Source: Bacteroidota bacterium (GTDB lineage Bacteria; Bacteroidota; Ignavibacteria; SZUA-365; JAADGX01). Taken from it: 15,033 nt of DNA. This document shows positions 7,923 to 14,629 of this stretch, in pieces. The stretch covers positions 1 through 15,033 of the forward strand of contig JAJRXL010000241.1 in NCBI GenBank assembly GCA_024276335.1, in the 5' to 3' direction. The position numbers and the translations under genes were made by a program. The notes under the pieces are model-generated. The model was not told where the DNA came from and did no database searches. It saw only the letters and a list, made by a program, of their open reading frames with translations. The first letter of the stretch is position 1, and each line of letters opens with the position of its first letter.

Positions 7923-8864
7923 TTACAAGTCGATAGACAATGAAACGGCGTGAGCGAAACCAAATTCTCTCTGAAACGGCGTAAAAGCGTAGTCAAAATG
8001 AAGATCCGTATATGTCAGGCCAAGACCGGCCGAAATTCCCGTCCGGTTGTCGTAACCGGTCTGGTACCCGGCACGCACGGAGATCAACCCGATGTAAGTA
8101 ATCTCTCCGCCAACTTGCAGGTGCACCTCATCGCCCTTGAGCAACTTCGCGATAGACGTGGAAAGAGCGAAATCAACATCGGCATCGCTGAAAGCCCCGA
8201 TGTACCCGACGCCTGCACGCGCAATCCCGGGCAGTTCGGTCGGATAGACAACGAGAGGATTCATGGAACCGAGATTCGTGAGCGAGAACCCCGCGGAAAA
8301 CCCCGCAATATCAGGAACGTAAGATACACCGACGTCCATCCCATACCCTGTGGCGTCGTCCTGGTAGATGTTCTGGTAGTAGAATTTCCCGGTAATACCG
8401 AAAGTAAGATCATGCCACAGGCGATAGGCCACGCTCAACCCCGCGGCAAAATCCTGGGAATCGAACGTTGCCTGGGGGTCGCCGGGGCGGTCGCGAACCT
8501 CGATCCCCTTAACACTCAAGTGATACATGAGAAAACCGAATCCCCAGTTATCCAGGGAGCGCGTAATCCCCAGGTACTCGGTGCTGACATCCTGGATCCA
8601 GGAATTGCTCATGATGGAGATGGACGCACCTTCCTCCCTGAGAAACGACGCCGGGTTGAAATGGAGCTAGGTCCCGTCGTTAATGAGAACGACACCGATA
8701 TCACCCATGCCGATGGCCCGGGCACCGACACCGAGTTTGAGGTACGACATGCCCGTTGTGGAGGAACCTTGCGCACAAACCGATGCAAGACTGACGAATG
8801 ACAGTAACGCAAGCAGACAAATGCGCGTGGACAGTTCAGAGTAAGACGATAATCGATAGCACAT
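7923..8864 (-). pseudogene. PorV/PorQ-like outer-membrane protein gene interrupted by an in-frame TAG
   Basis: Read through the stop, the gene gives about 313 residues with full family features. It has a signal peptide (LLALLSFVSLASVCAQ, ending near residue 32), then SYLKLGVGARAIGMGDIGVV and INDGT, then TAG as codon 66, then LHFNPASFLREEG in the same frame, then about 230 residues of beta-barrel repeats ending in SLSIDL. PorV-like proteins normally read DGT-A/S-LxxNPA here, so TAG stands where Ala or Ser is expected; TCG (Ser) to TAG is a single-base change. No frameshift is needed. The ATG at 8864 lies inside the 3' end of the upstream PorV/PorQ-like gene (29-base overlap). An internal ATG at 8612 has GGAGGAAGG about 16 bases before it, but a product from there would lack the signal peptide. 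In T9SS systems PorV delivers cargo at the outer membrane; a role here is inferred from the family. It may be a pseudogene, an error or a readthrough gene. Confidence 0.8.
8667..8669 (-). other. In-frame amber codon in the PorV-like gene
   Basis: The minus strand reads ACC TAG CTC; the codons before and after encode conserved residues of one continuous family domain. TAG acts as a normal stop in this genome segment (mazG ends in TAG at 639-641 at the expected family end), so general recoding of TAG is unlikely. Confidence 0.85.
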
Positions 8865-9852
8865 GCGTTGATGAGGGGGCGACTGGTTCGACAATAAATG
8901 CGTACGTAATATCCAGCACAAAGGACGCCAACGGTTTCCACACGGTGAAACCAAACGAGGGCCGCGGCTCCATGCCGGAATCCGTGAATTCCAGTTGATC
9001 GATGCCGGCCCGTACGACCACCTGGGGCACGATACGATACTCGGCTCCAAGGCGCGCAAATGTGGTTTTCCGGCTGGTGACATCGACTTCGGCGCCAATA
9101 GTGATGCTAGAATCCGGCCATAAGTAAGAGCCTGCGATGCGATAGTGGCGAGCGAAGTCGTTAGTCGTCTGGTTGCCGTTCTGCACGCCATACAATTTGC
9201 TGGTGTCCCACTCGTACTTGCTGACAAGTTCCTGCGTTATTACTCCGATCGTAAAACGTGGAAACAGCGTGTACAATGCGCCGATATCGAAACCGAAGCC
9301 AGAACTGGAAACGTCCTGGTATAATTGGCTATAGTAAAATTTGAAATTCAAACCGATGGAAAAACGGTCGGAAAAGCGGTTGGCGACTGTCAACGAGAAC
9401 TGGTTCTCAAACGTGGAAAGCTCGCCGGTCTTGAACCCGTCGGCATCGCGGCCGTCGATGTTCGATACTCCGGCGCGCACCCAGGAAAACGAGACGCCCG
9501 CAATCGACTGAATATCGGGATCGTCGCCGAAATGTCTGGCGCCCTTGTGTCGCAGGACAAGGTTCTTGGTATAGCTGATGTACTCCACGCTCCGGTCGAG
9601 ACTCAAAAAAGCATGGCTGGTGTACACCTGGTGTTCGGACTGGAACGGCGCCAACGCCGGGTTGTAGAGCGCGGCGATGCGTCCCGTCGTAATGGCGCCT
9701 GCGGCATTGCCCATCCCCGCCCCGCGCGCACCGTACCCGTACAATCCGAAACCGCCAGGAACGCTCTCGAGCTGAGCGCTGGCCCGCCAACCCATTATCA
9801 AAAGGCCGACTAACATTAACACAATCGCGAGAGGAACTATCTTTGATTTCAT
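8836..9852 (-). CDS. PorV/PorQ-like outer-membrane protein
   Basis: A 338-residue protein. A long hydrophobic signal peptide (MKSKIVPLAIVLMLVGLLIM, cleavage near ASA-QL, residue ~26) is followed by the family entry GLYGYGARGAGMGNAAGA and AALYNPALAPF, then repeated amphipathic strands (for example FSIGLNFKFYYSQLYQD, FGFDIGALYTL, ITIGAEVDV, AEYRIVPQVVVRAGIDQLEF, SFGFTVWKPL). This is the UPF0164/PorV-PorQ type of outer-membrane barrel. In T9SS organisms such proteins carry or shuttle cargo; the exact role here is not shown. The ATG at 9852 forms an ATGA overlap with the stop of the upstream propeller gene and has no ribosome site of its own, so translational coupling to the cargo gene is likely. 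It overlaps the next PorV-like gene by 29 bases. It lacks a strong C-terminal motif. Confidence 0.85.
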   Translation of the reverse strand: MKSKIVPLAIVLMLVGLLIMGWRASAQLESVPGGFGLYGYGARGAGMGNAAGAITTGRIAALYNPALAPFQSEHQVYTSHAFLSLDRSVEYISYTKNLVLRHKGARHFGDDPDIQSIAGVSFSWVRAGVSNIDGRDADGFKTGELSTFENQFSLTVANRFSDRFSIGLNFKFYYSQLYQDVSSSGFGFDIGALYTLFPRFTIGVITQELVSKYEWDTSKLYGVQNGNQTTNDFARHYRIAGSYLWPDSSITIGAEVDVTSRKTTFARLGAEYRIVPQVVVRAGIDQLEFTDSGMEPRPSFGFTVWKPLASFVLDITYAFIVEPVAPSSTHVLSIIVLL

Positions 9853-11423
9853 TGGAGTACGATAACCTTCCCCCACGCGGGATCGTTCTCGCCGACCTGG
9901 ACGCGGTAAAAATAGACACCGTTCGCAACCTGTTGACCGGAATCATCCCGGCCATCCCATATCTCGTCGTATTCACGGCCGGAGTTTCGAGGGGCATTCC
10001 GCACCAGCGTCCGCACCGGCGTCATTCCGAAACCGTAAAACTGGACGGTCACCGACGATCCCTGTTCCACCCGGTAGTGAATGCGACAGACTTCGTCATC
10101 GGGAGCGAAGGGATTGGGATAAGCATACACGTCGGAGAGCGAGGTACTGGGTTGCGCCGCCCGGAAAACGGTCCAGTCCGTGGCGTAGCAACCGTCCGGT
10201 GGCGGTGTCGAGCGCACGAGCCCATCCTCCGTGGCTGCCCATAAATCGCCAGCCTGGAATGCGACGGCATAGGTGTTCGGATTTGTAATTCGTTGCCGGT
10301 TGGATGGATCGACAAACCGGTCGTTCCCGCTCCAGCTCCGCCCGCCATCCTGAGAGCAGTAGAGACCGTCGTCTGTCCCCGTGTACACTCGTTCCCCCCG
10401 CACGCCAAACCCGTGCGCAAATACGCCGCGCAACCCGACAAGCCAGCTCGCACCGCCATCGCTGGAGACGCTGACTGCGCGGAATTCGTTCAAATCCAGG
10501 GCGTTGACCGTGGCCGCCCAGATGTGCTTCCTGCCGTTGACGACGTTCTCCGCAATCGCAACCACGAAATTCCCGGAAATGGGGTAATCCTGGTTGGTCG
10601 CGTTGAATTTCCTCCAGGAAATACCGCCGTCCGTTGTGAGATTGATCCCGCCTGCCGTGCCGACCCAGATCACGCTATCGCTTTCCGCCATGACAGAAAA
10701 GACGCGGTGATTGAGATTTCCCGTCAATCCCAGGTCAGGGCGGTTCACCGGTGACAAGTCGAAATCCAGCGTATCTTCCGGAGCGATGCTATCGAGGTGA
10801 TCCGGAGGAAGAATAACAGGTTGCCACGTTGCCCCCATGTCCGTCGATTTGCGCAATCCGCCCGCAAAACTTGCTATCCAGACGGCGTCCGAAGTCACGG
10901 CCAGGTCGTAGGTAATATTGTTCACATCGACAGTCACCGCCAGCGCATCGATCTTGTTATCCCCGTACTGGAGTTGGTACACCTTCATGTCCCCCGGTTC
11001 CATGGGCTGATCAATGCGCTGCCACGTCCCGCCGTTATCCGTGGAAAAAGCCAGCCCTTTCCCGACGGGCAAGTATTCATCTCCCACCTTGATCGAGCCT
11101 GCAAGCGAGGCCCAGAAGACCGCCCCGTGAGCGTCCAGAGCGGCAATGCTTTCTTCTCCGAAAGGAGCCACGTTCGTGAAATTCTTCCACGTCGCCCCCC
11201 GGTCGGTGGTCCAACTCAGCCCCTTGCCTCCCGCGACCCACAGCGTATCGCCCCGGACAAGGAAATCAACGGCGGAATTACTCGCGGGCCTGTCGGTAGC
11301 TTCGTACCCAGATTCGCCGGGGAAAAACGGCTGTCGCCCGACGACCTGCCCGTCGAGGGGGAGCAGAAATCCCGATGTCAGGATGAACGTGGACATAAAT
11401 GCGACTTTGAGAAACGGTTGCAT
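9849..11423 (-). CDS. Secreted Asp-box propeller protein with FlgD-like/T9SS C-terminal domain
   Basis: A 524-residue secreted protein. Residues 1-25 are a signal peptide (MQPFLKVAFMSTFILTSGF...). Six Asp-box repeats are visible, such as WTTDRGATW, FSTDNGGTW, KSTDMGATW, LTTDGGISW, SSDGGASW and CSQDGGRSW, which indicates one beta-propeller of the BNR/sortilin type. Residues ~430-524 form an immunoglobulin-like FlgD/T9SS sorting domain with YAYPNPFAPDDEV, EIWDGRDDSGQQVANGVYFY and the end WGKVIVLQ. Surface delivery by T9SS is inferred. The start is the ATG at 11423 with AAGGA about four bases upstream, seven bases after the lipoprotein stop. An in-frame start at 11639 would run through the lipoprotein gene and is rejected. 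The stop overlaps the next gene as ATGA. Genes on both sides encode envelope proteins, so the set probably works together. Confidence 0.88.
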   Translation of the reverse strand: MQPFLKVAFMSTFILTSGFLLPLDGQVVGRQPFFPGESGYEATDRPASNSAVDFLVRGDTLWVAGGKGLSWTTDRGATWKNFTNVAPFGEESIAALDAHGAVFWASLAGSIKVGDEYLPVGKGLAFSTDNGGTWQRIDQPMEPGDMKVYQLQYGDNKIDALAVTVDVNNITYDLAVTSDAVWIASFAGGLRKSTDMGATWQPVILPPDHLDSIAPEDTLDFDLSPVNRPDLGLTGNLNHRVFSVMAESDSVIWVGTAGGINLTTDGGISWRKFNATNQDYPISGNFVVAIAENVVNGRKHIWAATVNALDLNEFRAVSVSSDGGASWLVGLRGVFAHGFGVRGERVYTGTDDGLYCSQDGGRSWSGNDRFVDPSNRQRITNPNTYAVAFQAGDLWAATEDGLVRSTPPPDGCYATDWTVFRAAQPSTSLSDVYAYPNPFAPDDEVCRIHYRVEQGSSVTVQFYGFGMTPVRTLVRNAPRNSGREYDEIWDGRDDSGQQVANGVYFYRVQVGENDPAWGKVIVLQ

Positions 11424-11430
11424 GGAATCC

Positions 11431-12246
11431 TTAAATGACTTCAACGAAATGGATGATGATATTACTAGGGAGATTGCCGAAATCAAAAGCCTGGAACTCG
11501 AAGCGATAGCGTCCCCGTTCCGTCGAGGCAGGCAATTGAACACGCAGGGAATAGACCCCATCCCCGGCGATCGCATCGCCGTGCACGGCCAAGCCATCGT
11601 CGAACATCTGGAAGGGGTTGGACGATGACGGACGTCCATCCGGAAGGAAGGTGTTGAACTGGACCCGCCGGATATCCTTAATGCCGCTGGAATCGGTCAC
11701 AGTAACCTGGAAATCAAGCAGGACGAAACCGGTGTCGGGCACGATCACGGTGTCGGGAGCGGAAAGATTCGTAAGAACCGGGGCGAAACTCCCGTTCCTC
11801 ACGCGGAGCGTGGAACGCAACCGGTTCAATACCCTGCCCTTCGTGTCCCAGCCTATCACCTCAATCTCGTACACGCCCACGTCCCCCCGGCGGATGTGCA
11901 ACGCCAGTTCCGCATCGAGAGAATCCACGGCTTTCGGAAAGACAAGGATCGTATCGATGGATGCTTGGGCAGACCCCGCCCCGGCAACCGTACACCTCGC
12001 CCGCTCCAGGCCTGCCTCGGAGGTGGAAACCCCGGCAATCGAAATCCGGAACGGCAAAACGACCGGGTCGTCGGGGGATTTTACGCCCCCGGTGCCAGTG
12101 GAATCGGTATCGAATTCGTAAGCGCTCAATTGCAACCGCTCAAGATGGGGAAGACCACCGCTGAAGACGCTGTCAATGACAGAATCGTCGCTGGAGCAAC
12201 CAACCAGGAACACTGAGACAAGGATGAAAAGAAGTATTTTGTGCAT
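11431..12246 (-). CDS. Putative surface lipoprotein with Ig-like domains
   Basis: About 271 residues with a lipoprotein signal peptide: MHKILLFILVSVFLVGC, with lipobox LVGC and acylated Cys17. The following S-S-D-D resembles the acidic lipoprotein export signal described for surface lipoproteins of Bacteroidota, so display on the cell surface is possible. The rest is beta-rich and probably holds two immunoglobulin-like domains (about residues 30-155 and 155-271). The second has a GDAIAGDGVYSLRVQLP segment like those in bacterial Ig-type repeat proteins, then GRYRFEFQAFDFGN. I do not recognise a specific family. The ATG at 12246 is chosen as the start; an in-frame ATG at 12258 would add four residues and cannot be excluded, and neither has a clear ribosome site. 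It is the first gene of the lipoprotein-propeller-PorV-PorV operon, behind a Bacteroidota-type promoter. Confidence 0.78.
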   Translation of the reverse strand: MHKILLFILVSVFLVGCSSDDSVIDSVFSGGLPHLERLQLSAYEFDTDSTGTGGVKSPDDPVVLPFRISIAGVSTSEAGLERARCTVAGAGSAQASIDTILVFPKAVDSLDAELALHIRRGDVGVYEIEVIGWDTKGRVLNRLRSTLRVRNGSFAPVLTNLSAPDTVIVPDTGFVLLDFQVTVTDSSGIKDIRRVQFNTFLPDGRPSSSNPFQMFDDGLAVHGDAIAGDGVYSLRVQLPASTERGRYRFEFQAFDFGNLPSNIIIHFVEVI

Positions 12247-12268
12247 TGTGAAGTTCATTTGTAATAAA

Positions 12269-12300
12269 GAAGCCAGGGCAAAAAAACACACCCCGGCTTC
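12269..12300 (-). promoter_or_regulatory. Leader hairpin with T-tract loop upstream of the lipoprotein gene
   Basis: Arms GAAGCC and GGCTTC (12269-12274 and 12295-12300), extended by GGG/CCC after a one-base bulge, enclose a loop that on the minus strand contains seven T residues. It lies between the proposed transcription start (~12320) and the ATG, ending 10 bases before the possible ATG at 12258. On the minus strand the hairpin is followed by TTTATTA. It could be a terminator-like attenuator, or a structure that hides the translation start; the sequence does not tell which. Confidence 0.45.
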
Positions 12301-12325
12301 AATTCGAACAATCAAGGAGGCAAAA

Positions 12326-12357
12326 CAAACATACTACCGCCGGTGGATTCGTGTCAA
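12326..12357 (-). promoter_or_regulatory. Bacteroidota-type promoter of the lipoprotein-cargo-PorV operon
   Basis: On the minus strand TTGACA (12357-12352) is followed, 21 bases after its TTG, by TATGTTTG (12333-12326), a full match to the -7 consensus TAnnTTTG of Bacteroidota housekeeping promoters. Predicted transcription start is near 12320, giving a leader of 60-75 bases before the lipoprotein gene. The position, just upstream of the first gene of the operon and after the end of the protease gene, supports it. The TTGACA also overlaps a small inverted repeat, ATGGA / TCCAT. Confidence 0.6.
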
Positions 12358-12423
12358 TGGACTTTTCCATCCATCCCATAAAACTGCCCTTTTTCAGTTG
12401 AAATGCAATATTTTTTCTTGTCT

Positions 12424-13491
12424 TCACGGAAGAGGCACCCCACCGAGATAGATGGGCGCCGGCGTAAACGATACCACGAAAATGAACAAACTCAACCACC
12501 CCAGGTACACGCGGCCGGGACTGAGCGGCTCCACGTCCGGGATGGGCGGATGATCGAGCTTGATCATGAACAGGATCAACAAGCCGAACAAAAGCCACGT
12601 TGCGCTGAAAATCGAATCCCAGGCAGGGATGAACGCATACAAGGCTTTTGCCCACTCGGGAAAAAAGAGAATCTCTAAAAGCATGGGCAGGAATGCCAGG
12701 CTTCCGAAAACAATTAAAAGCGCTGTTACGATCCTGGAGATGCGCCCGTGCTTCGGCCCGACCATGGCGTACAAGATATGCCCCCCGTCCAATTGGCCGG
12801 CGGGAATAAGATTCATCGCGGTAACCAGGAGACCGAACCATCCGGCGATAAGAAACGGGTAATGGTACATCTCGGTCATGGGGGGAACCCACGCGCTCTG
12901 GGAAGGAACGACGTGAGAAAGGAACGAGTACATCAGGGAACTGCCGAACGTCACCACGGGCATGCCGGTCTCTCCGGGAATGGTGCCCGTCGCAAGATCG
13001 AAACCCGGATGGAGATGCAAAATGTATTCCGGCCCGGGAAGATTGCTGAACCCGTAGATCAACACTGCCAGGGAAGCGACGTAGCCTGCCAGAGGCCCGG
13101 CGATGCCTATATCGAAGAGCGCTTTCCGCGAAGTCGGGTATTGCTTCATCCGGATAACGGCCCCGAACGTACCGAAGTTGATGAACCCGGGAAGAAAAAC
13201 CGGGATGTAGTACGGAAGGGTCGTCTTCACGCCGTAGTACCGGGCCGCAAAGTAATGCCCGAATTCGTGGGCGGACAAGATAAACAACAACAAGAAGGCG
13301 TACGGCAGACCGACCGAGAAATTCGTGAGATCGGTTTCCATCCGCCAGAGCATACCCGAGAGCGTGGTTGTCGCCAAGGTCAGGAGAAAAAGAACAAGAT
13401 ATAGTATCTTGCGCTCGCGCTTTGGAACAAGCAAATCCGCCGGACGGTGCGTCCGGTCATCCATCAGCGGTTGCATATCTTTTTCGTTCAT
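12424..13491 (-). CDS. Site-2 protease family (M50) intramembrane metalloprotease
   Basis: A 355-residue multi-pass membrane protein. The zinc motif HEFGH is at residues 75-79 in a membrane segment, and the third ligand is in NLIPAGQLDGGH (227-238, Asp235). Between them is FGTFGAVIRMKQYPTSRKALFDIGIAGPLAG (about 106-136), which resembles the conserved block of the EGY1/cyanobacterial branch of site-2 proteases. About seven to eight hydrophobic segments are visible. Such enzymes cut membrane-anchored regulators or signal-peptide remnants inside the membrane; the substrate here is unknown. No PDZ domain is seen. The ATG at 13491 is the outermost of three nearby ATGs (also 13476, 13464), none with a strong ribosome site. 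It diverges from the pssD gene (85-base gap) and precedes the lipoprotein operon on the same strand, which has its own promoter. Confidence 0.9.
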   Translation of the reverse strand: MNEKDMQPLMDDRTHRPADLLVPKRERKILYLVLFLLTLATTTLSGMLWRMETDLTNFSVGLPYAFLLLFILSAHEFGHYFAARYYGVKTTLPYYIPVFLPGFINFGTFGAVIRMKQYPTSRKALFDIGIAGPLAGYVASLAVLIYGFSNLPGPEYILHLHPGFDLATGTIPGETGMPVVTFGSSLMYSFLSHVVPSQSAWVPPMTEMYHYPFLIAGWFGLLVTAMNLIPAGQLDGGHILYAMVGPKHGRISRIVTALLIVFGSLAFLPMLLEILFFPEWAKALYAFIPAWDSIFSATWLLFGLLILFMIKLDHPPIPDVEPLSPGRVYLGWLSLFIFVVSFTPAPIYLGGVPLP

Positions 13492-13576
13492 AGAACTTGC
13501 ACAACTTACAAAAAAACGGCAAATATTCTTGTGTAGAATTCGTGCCCCCTCGGACAGAGCAGAGACGATTCACGTA

Positions 13577-14062
13577 ATGACCCATTCCATTGATAAACAG
13601 GACACCGATTATTCCATCTGCCTGGTCTGTTCCAGCGGCGGGCACCTGTTCGAACTGTATAACCTGAAACCTTGGTGGAGTCAACACCGGCGTTTCTGGG
13701 TCACGTTTCCGAAACCCGACGCAACCAACCTCCTGAACGGGGAGTCGGTTGCCTGGGGAAGTTACCCGACAAACCGGAATATTCCCAACCTCGTTCGAAA
13801 TACGATCCTTGCTATCCGGGTCTTACGGAAAGAACGACCGGACGTCATCGTATCCACCGGAGCAGGCATCGCGGTGCCGTTTTTCTGGATCGGCAAGTTG
13901 TTCTTTCGCTGTAAGACGGTGTATATCGAAATGTTTACCCGCATGGACAAGCCGTCGCTCACGGCGAGGTTGATCTTCCCGGTCGGCGACCGTTTCCTCG
14001 TCCAGCGTCAATCGCTGGTGTCTCGTTTCCCTCGTTCCGAATACATAGGACCGGTCGTATGA
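13577..14062 (+). CDS. pssD: Alg14-like glycosyltransferase subunit (PssD/Cps14F type)
   Basis: A 161-residue protein matching the N-terminal half of a split GT-B glycosyltransferase. The family motif CSSGGHL is at residues 18-24, followed by WVTFPKPDAT, RKERPDVIVSTGAG and VPFFWIGKLF, then VYIEMFTRMDKPSLTARLIF and DRFLVQRQSL. In eukaryotes Alg14 anchors and positions the catalytic Alg13; bacterial PssD/PssE and Cps14F/Cps14G pairs add a second sugar to a lipid-linked precursor in polysaccharide synthesis. The frame is open far upstream (to 13325) but that part lies over the protease gene on the other strand; the ATG at 13577 matches the family start, although the ribosome site is weak. Its stop overlaps the pssE start as ATGA, so the two subunits are probably made together. 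Confidence 0.88.
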   Translation: MTHSIDKQDTDYSICLVCSSGGHLFELYNLKPWWSQHRRFWVTFPKPDATNLLNGESVAWGSYPTNRNIPNLVRNTILAIRVLRKERPDVIVSTGAGIAVPFFWIGKLFFRCKTVYIEMFTRMDKPSLTARLIFPVGDRFLVQRQSLVSRFPRSEYIGPVV

Positions 14063-14550
14063 TATTCGTATCCGTCGGAACACATGAAGTGCCCTTTACC
14101 CGGCTCCTGGAGGCCGTGGCCCGGCTCGCGGCTCACAGCGAGGAAGAATTCGTGGTGCAATACGGTTACGCGCCCCCACCGGACATGGAAGGCTTGCTGC
14201 AACCGTTTTTCCCTTTTGAAAAAATGGTCGCCTACATCAGGGAATCCCGCGTGTACATTTGTCACGCCGGGTCGGGCTCGACGATGTTGGCGTTGCACGA
14301 GGGCAAAATCCCCGTGGTGGTTCCCCGGCGCCCCGACCTCGGGGAGCACGTGGACGATCATCAACTACGGTTTGCCTGTGATCTCGCGGAGCGCGTTATC
14401 CCCGTGTTCGATGTCGCTATCCTCCCCGAGATCCTGGCCAACTTCCAGACCCTGGCTTCGACGAAGGCAAAAATTGTACCCGGCAATCCGAACGCGGAAA
14501 CGGTTTCCCGCCGCCTGGAAACACTGTGCCGTGATCTCCTGCAGGAGTGA
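14059..14550 (+). CDS. pssE: Alg13-like glycosyltransferase subunit (PssE/Cps14G type)
   Basis: A 163-residue protein equal to the C-terminal, nucleotide-sugar-binding half of a GT28-type glycosyltransferase. It starts with FVSVGTHEVPFTRLL, the usual Alg13/PssE beginning, and contains ICHAGSGSTMLALHEGKIPV and VVPRRPDLGEHVDDHQ (about residues 67-103), the motif that binds the UDP-sugar. It should bind PssD to form the complete enzyme at the cytoplasmic membrane. The donor sugar (GlcNAc, glucose, galactose or uronic acid in known pairs) cannot be read from the sequence. ATG 14059 overlaps the pssD stop by four bases. No terminator follows; 79 bases separate it from the next gene on the same strand. 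Confidence 0.9.
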   Translation: MIFVSVGTHEVPFTRLLEAVARLAAHSEEEFVVQYGYAPPPDMEGLLQPFFPFEKMVAYIRESRVYICHAGSGSTMLALHEGKIPVVVPRRPDLGEHVDDHQLRFACDLAERVIPVFDVAILPEILANFQTLASTKAKIVPGNPNAETVSRRLETLCRDLLQE

Positions 14551-14629
14551 AATTCACCAAGAAAAATTGATAAAACGATAACTGATTTGGATATTGTCGA
14601 AGGACGTTTCAAACGACTCCAACAAAAAG

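Noticed and set aside
8612..8669. Frameshift as the cause of the split PorV-like gene
   Set aside because: The two parts are in the same frame (57 bases from the stop to the internal ATG, a multiple of three) and the conserved LHFNPA segment follows the TAG directly, so only the stop codon interrupts it.
639..8669. Genome-wide recoding of TAG as a sense codon
   Set aside because: mazG terminates in TAG exactly where its family ends, and the other complete genes end in TAA or TGA, so TAG behaves as a normal stop here.
7950..8801. Long plus-strand open frame (283 codons) opposite the interrupted PorV-like gene
   Set aside because: Its translation is rich in Arg/Pro/Gly without any family motif, while the minus strand shows clear PorV-like sequence across the same span. 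It is a shadow frame.
10797..11438. Plus-strand open frame of 213 codons opposite the second propeller gene
   Set aside because: Low-complexity basic translation without family features; the minus strand has Asp-box repeats and good codon structure.
12382..12399. AACTG/CAGTT inverted repeat after the M50 protease gene as a terminator
   Set aside because: Only five base pairs with an eight-base loop and no proper T-run after it; too unstable to call.
14567..14597. Promoter in front of the VWFA-related-like gene (TTGATA and TATTGT, 19-base spacing)
   Set aside because: The spacing is long, the region is AT-rich, and it does not match the Bacteroidota -7 element. Too weak to list as a feature.
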